From Alphaproteobacteria bacterium (lineage in GTDB: Bacteria; Pseudomonadota; Alphaproteobacteria; UBA7985; JAUIBT01), in contig JAUIBT010000011.1 in NCBI GenBank assembly GCA_030428255.1, positions 47,396 to 111,395 on the forward strand: 64,000 bases of DNA, given 5' to 3'. Below, in pieces: positions 61,895-64,000 of this stretch; position 1 is the first letter of the stretch, and each line of letters opens with the position of its first letter. The notes below the pieces were generated by a model. That model ran no database searches. It worked only from the letters and a program-made list of their open reading frames with translations, and had not been told where the DNA came from. Made by a program: the position numbers and the translations under genes.

Positions 61895-63712
61895 TCACTT
61901 GCAAGAACTTAAATCCTTAGAACTTATCCGCTTAGCCTTTTCTGACAACACGAAAATATGACGAACATCGTAAGATATCTCTAGTTCAAAATTCAAATCG
62001 TAGTGAAACCATTTGCAACCATTTCTAATGTTCTGGCCCACCGAAAAATATATCACCCCTCGACCATTGTTCTTATCTACAAACTCAATGTTTTGGGGGT
62101 GGCCATATTCGATATCCCATCCTCGATCGCCTGGGCCCATTTTGAGCTTTATTAAATCATCCACCGATAGGTGTTTATCAGCGTGAAAAACTTGAGTCCC
62201 TGCAATATATAATTTCCGGAAATTCTCATCGGTTCGATTGACTATGTGGTAGCTCGAATCAGAATCTTGAGTTGAGTTAGACAGAAGGTATTTCGTATCG
62301 AGAAAACGGAAAATACGATAGAGAGACATTGTTTCAAAATGCTTTACAAAATCAGCGCCAAGCTCACTATCTTGAACTCCTTGATTAAAAGAAATGGGAT
62401 ATAAGCTTTCTTTTGGGTTTACTGTACACCGCCCCCAGTGAGAAGCCGCGTCCTTTACACTCCAAAGACCACCCTCGCATGGGCTGTAAAGATAAGACAT
62501 AGACACCGATGTTGGAATAAATTTGGATCGCATCATGAGGTCAAGAGCGGTCTGAAAATCGTAGTTCGTCGTTTCCTCCATAGTGCGTCCCGTAAATTTA
62601 TAGATCGTGCCGATTCGAAGATTTTCAACTTGGCAATAAAGTGAAAAAAGATCGCTGTAATCCCCTTGTGAGGTCGCAGGCCAACAGTCAATACCTCCTT
62701 CATCCCAGGATTCATTATCTTTGATCGACTTATCTGAAATTGCGTGAAAATCGTCCAATCCCAATGTTACACCGATAGTATTCAAATCTATAAATGTTTT
62801 CTCGCTTGCGTCCTCATTTGTAACGCTAGTTGGTCTAAATGATTTGAGATGCTGCACATCAAGCGACCACCGTTCGGTGCTCAAAAATCCGTCACTGTAA
62901 GCGTAACTATATTGCCCGTCTTTAAAGGTAATTTCACCGCTTTCGGATTCTTTCGAAGTAGATGCAGATACCCCGTGTTGGGCTATTTCAGTCAATTGCT
63001 CGCGAGTCAATTGATATGCTATTTTAACTGGTATCAATTTGGCGGCTTGTTTGATGTCAGGAGCGACCGTCAATAGCAAATTGGCCTGTTCCAATGTGCG
63101 AATTTCTGATGCATCCTTGTCAAACTCAAAATTCGTATTGCTAATGTCTACGTTTCCTGATCCAGAATTGTTCACACCACCTTGTATGATGATACCGCTG
63201 TTGTCAGTTACTGAATTGAGATCGGGTTCTTGATCAGCAAACAAAATAGATCGTTTTAGACAGGCCTGTTCCATACTCCCGCCAACATGCTCGATCGTCC
63301 AGGCTTGTATCTCCAGCATCTCAGAATCTTCAAGATTGCTGAAATCGGCATGGATATAGAGGCCAGGTTCGTTTACAGCCTGGAGGGATGCGTTGATCAT
63401 GTCCACGTACTGATCAGAGCTACCTTGATCTAATTTGGCTATCAAACCCAAGCCAGAGACATCAAAGAACGATTGGTCAGGAAACACTTCTTGGATACCT
63501 GACAAGACATCCTTCTCAACCTGGTAGCTTGTTCGCGACTTGGGCCCTTTTCTGAAATAGAAGAGCTTCTTGGCCTCTGGGGCGTTGCAAGATCGGTCTG
63601 TTCGGATTGCGTTCAGCTCAGAAAACAGCTCCGTCTGATCTATGCTTTGTGCATAGCTAACGTTGCTCCCCATCCAGAGAATGACGCTGATCAATGCTGT
63701 GAGAAATTTCAT
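61895..63712 (-). CDS. Large secreted protein of unknown function, partner of caspase-like gene
   Basis: 605 residues from the ATG at 63712 (an in-frame start at 63775 adds 21 residues with no signal). The N-terminus is a good signal peptide (MKFLTALISVILWMGSNVS, cleavage near AQS). I recognise no domain. It contains a Gly/Asn/Ser stretch (GVNNSGSGNVDISNTNFEF) near residue 200, scattered cysteines suitable for disulfides, and many aromatic residues in the C-terminal half. It ends with an LSSCK tail. It is AT-richer than the window average and precedes the caspase-like gene by 44 bases, so the two may be a functional pair. Confidence 0.65.
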   Translation of the reverse strand: MKFLTALISVILWMGSNVSYAQSIDQTELFSELNAIRTDRSCNAPEAKKLFYFRKGPKSRTSYQVEKDVLSGIQEVFPDQSFFDVSGLGLIAKLDQGSSDQYVDMINASLQAVNEPGLYIHADFSNLEDSEMLEIQAWTIEHVGGSMEQACLKRSILFADQEPDLNSVTDNSGIIIQGGVNNSGSGNVDISNTNFEFDKDASEIRTLEQANLLLTVAPDIKQAAKLIPVKIAYQLTREQLTEIAQHGVSASTSKESESGEITFKDGQYSYAYSDGFLSTERWSLDVQHLKSFRPTSVTNEDASEKTFIDLNTIGVTLGLDDFHAISDKSIKDNESWDEGGIDCWPATSQGDYSDLFSLYCQVENLRIGTIYKFTGRTMEETTNYDFQTALDLMMRSKFIPTSVSMSYLYSPCEGGLWSVKDAASHWGRCTVNPKESLYPISFNQGVQDSELGADFVKHFETMSLYRIFRFLDTKYLLSNSTQDSDSSYHIVNRTDENFRKLYIAGTQVFHADKHLSVDDLIKLKMGPGDRGWDIEYGHPQNIEFVDKNNGRGVIYFSVGQNIRNGCKWFHYDLNFELEISYDVRHIFVLSEKAKRISSKDLSSCK

Positions 63713-63775
63713 GCTGAGGTCTGCTTGTCGGTACGAGACACGAGTTAGACTGCCATGTTTTTGTGTTGGTTCCAA

Positions 63776-64000
63776 GCCCCAGGCGGATTAACAAGCAGTT
63801 ATGGAAGTCATCAGTGGACAGTGCTACTCATAGACGTTGGCATGCTGTACTGGTGGCGGCCTGTCACAAGCCGATAAATGTGTTGGTTTGGTTGCGAATG
63901 TTTTGCGACGCCCATCAAGATGGCCGTAAGGGCTCTGTGGCATTTGAGCCTGCATTTTGGCCCTCTTTGCCGCTTGTACGATGCCCTCTCCGAGTCCCTC
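63776..64000. other. Right edge of window without supported gene
   Basis: About 225 bases with short open frames in both directions but no recognisable family or ribosome site. It could include the promoter for the secreted-protein operon or the end of a gene beyond the window. Confidence 0.4.

Noticed and set aside
63776..64000. Possible gene at the right edge
   Set aside because: Short frames only, without family signature; cannot be judged without sequence beyond the window.

Overview
The window is a GC-rich chromosomal segment from an alphaproteobacterium. Lineage evidence is the NDUFA12 - MlaD - small ORF - DUF2155 block, a DmdA-like demethylase, the ScfR-type regulator, Entner-Doudoroff glucose use, a bactofilin next to an M23 peptidase, and several periplasmic uptake systems. 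The order within the class cannot be fixed from sequence alone; the many small-molecule catabolic modules suggest a free-living, probably marine or aquatic, heterotroph.

Layout, left to right. 1-3.6 kb: the C-terminal part of FtsK, LolA and glycerol kinase. 3.6-10.9 kb: a ScfR/RamB-type regulator divergent from a five-gene branched-chain-amino-acid-type ABC transporter, with a terminator between the binding protein and the permeases. 11-14.4 kb: YdcF-like protein, NDUFA12, MlaD, a small unknown protein and DUF2155. 14.5-26.3 kb: a catabolic cluster with a class III aminotransferase, IclR regulator, aldehyde dehydrogenase, TctBAC transporter, class I glutamine amidotransferase, cytochrome P450, glutamine-synthetase-like ligase and a Tm-1-like protein. 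It looks like an amine pathway through gamma-glutamyl intermediates. 26.5-30 kb: a MarR-regulated two-component flavin monooxygenase whose reductase is fused to a MarR-like domain. 30.3-30.8 kb: a decayed IS5-family transposase. 30.9-36.4 kb: acyl-CoA ligase, OsmC, DmdA-like protein and Lrp regulator on the minus strand, then a YeeE-type sulfur transporter on the plus strand. 36.5-37.5 kb: nusG, secE and tRNA-Trp. 37.9-41.5 kb: FAH-family hydrolase, glycerate kinase and a sugar-type MFS symporter.

41.5-42.9 kb is a short AT-rich island with two overlapping genes: a two-helix membrane protein with a macro-like (DUF6430/ThsA) domain and a ThsB-like TIR protein. I read this as a compact type II Thoeris anti-phage system, sitting between the sugar symporter and the Entner-Doudoroff operon zwf-pgl-edd-glk (43-48 kb). 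48.3-53.6 kb holds AlkA, an extensin-family protein, two glycosyltransferases and a DUF547 protein. 54.1-58.1 kb holds an M23 peptidase, bactofilin, an APS-type CysH and a SnoaL-like protein.

From about 58.2 kb to the right edge is a second foreign-looking segment: a tyrosine integrase, then on the opposite strand a secreted caspase-like protein with a peptidoglycan-binding-like domain and a secreted protein I cannot place. This two-gene exported caspase unit is the least explained part of the window.

The gene-free stretches contain many short direct repeats (units of 15, 17, 24 and 28 bp). These are all intergenic and differ in sequence from one another.
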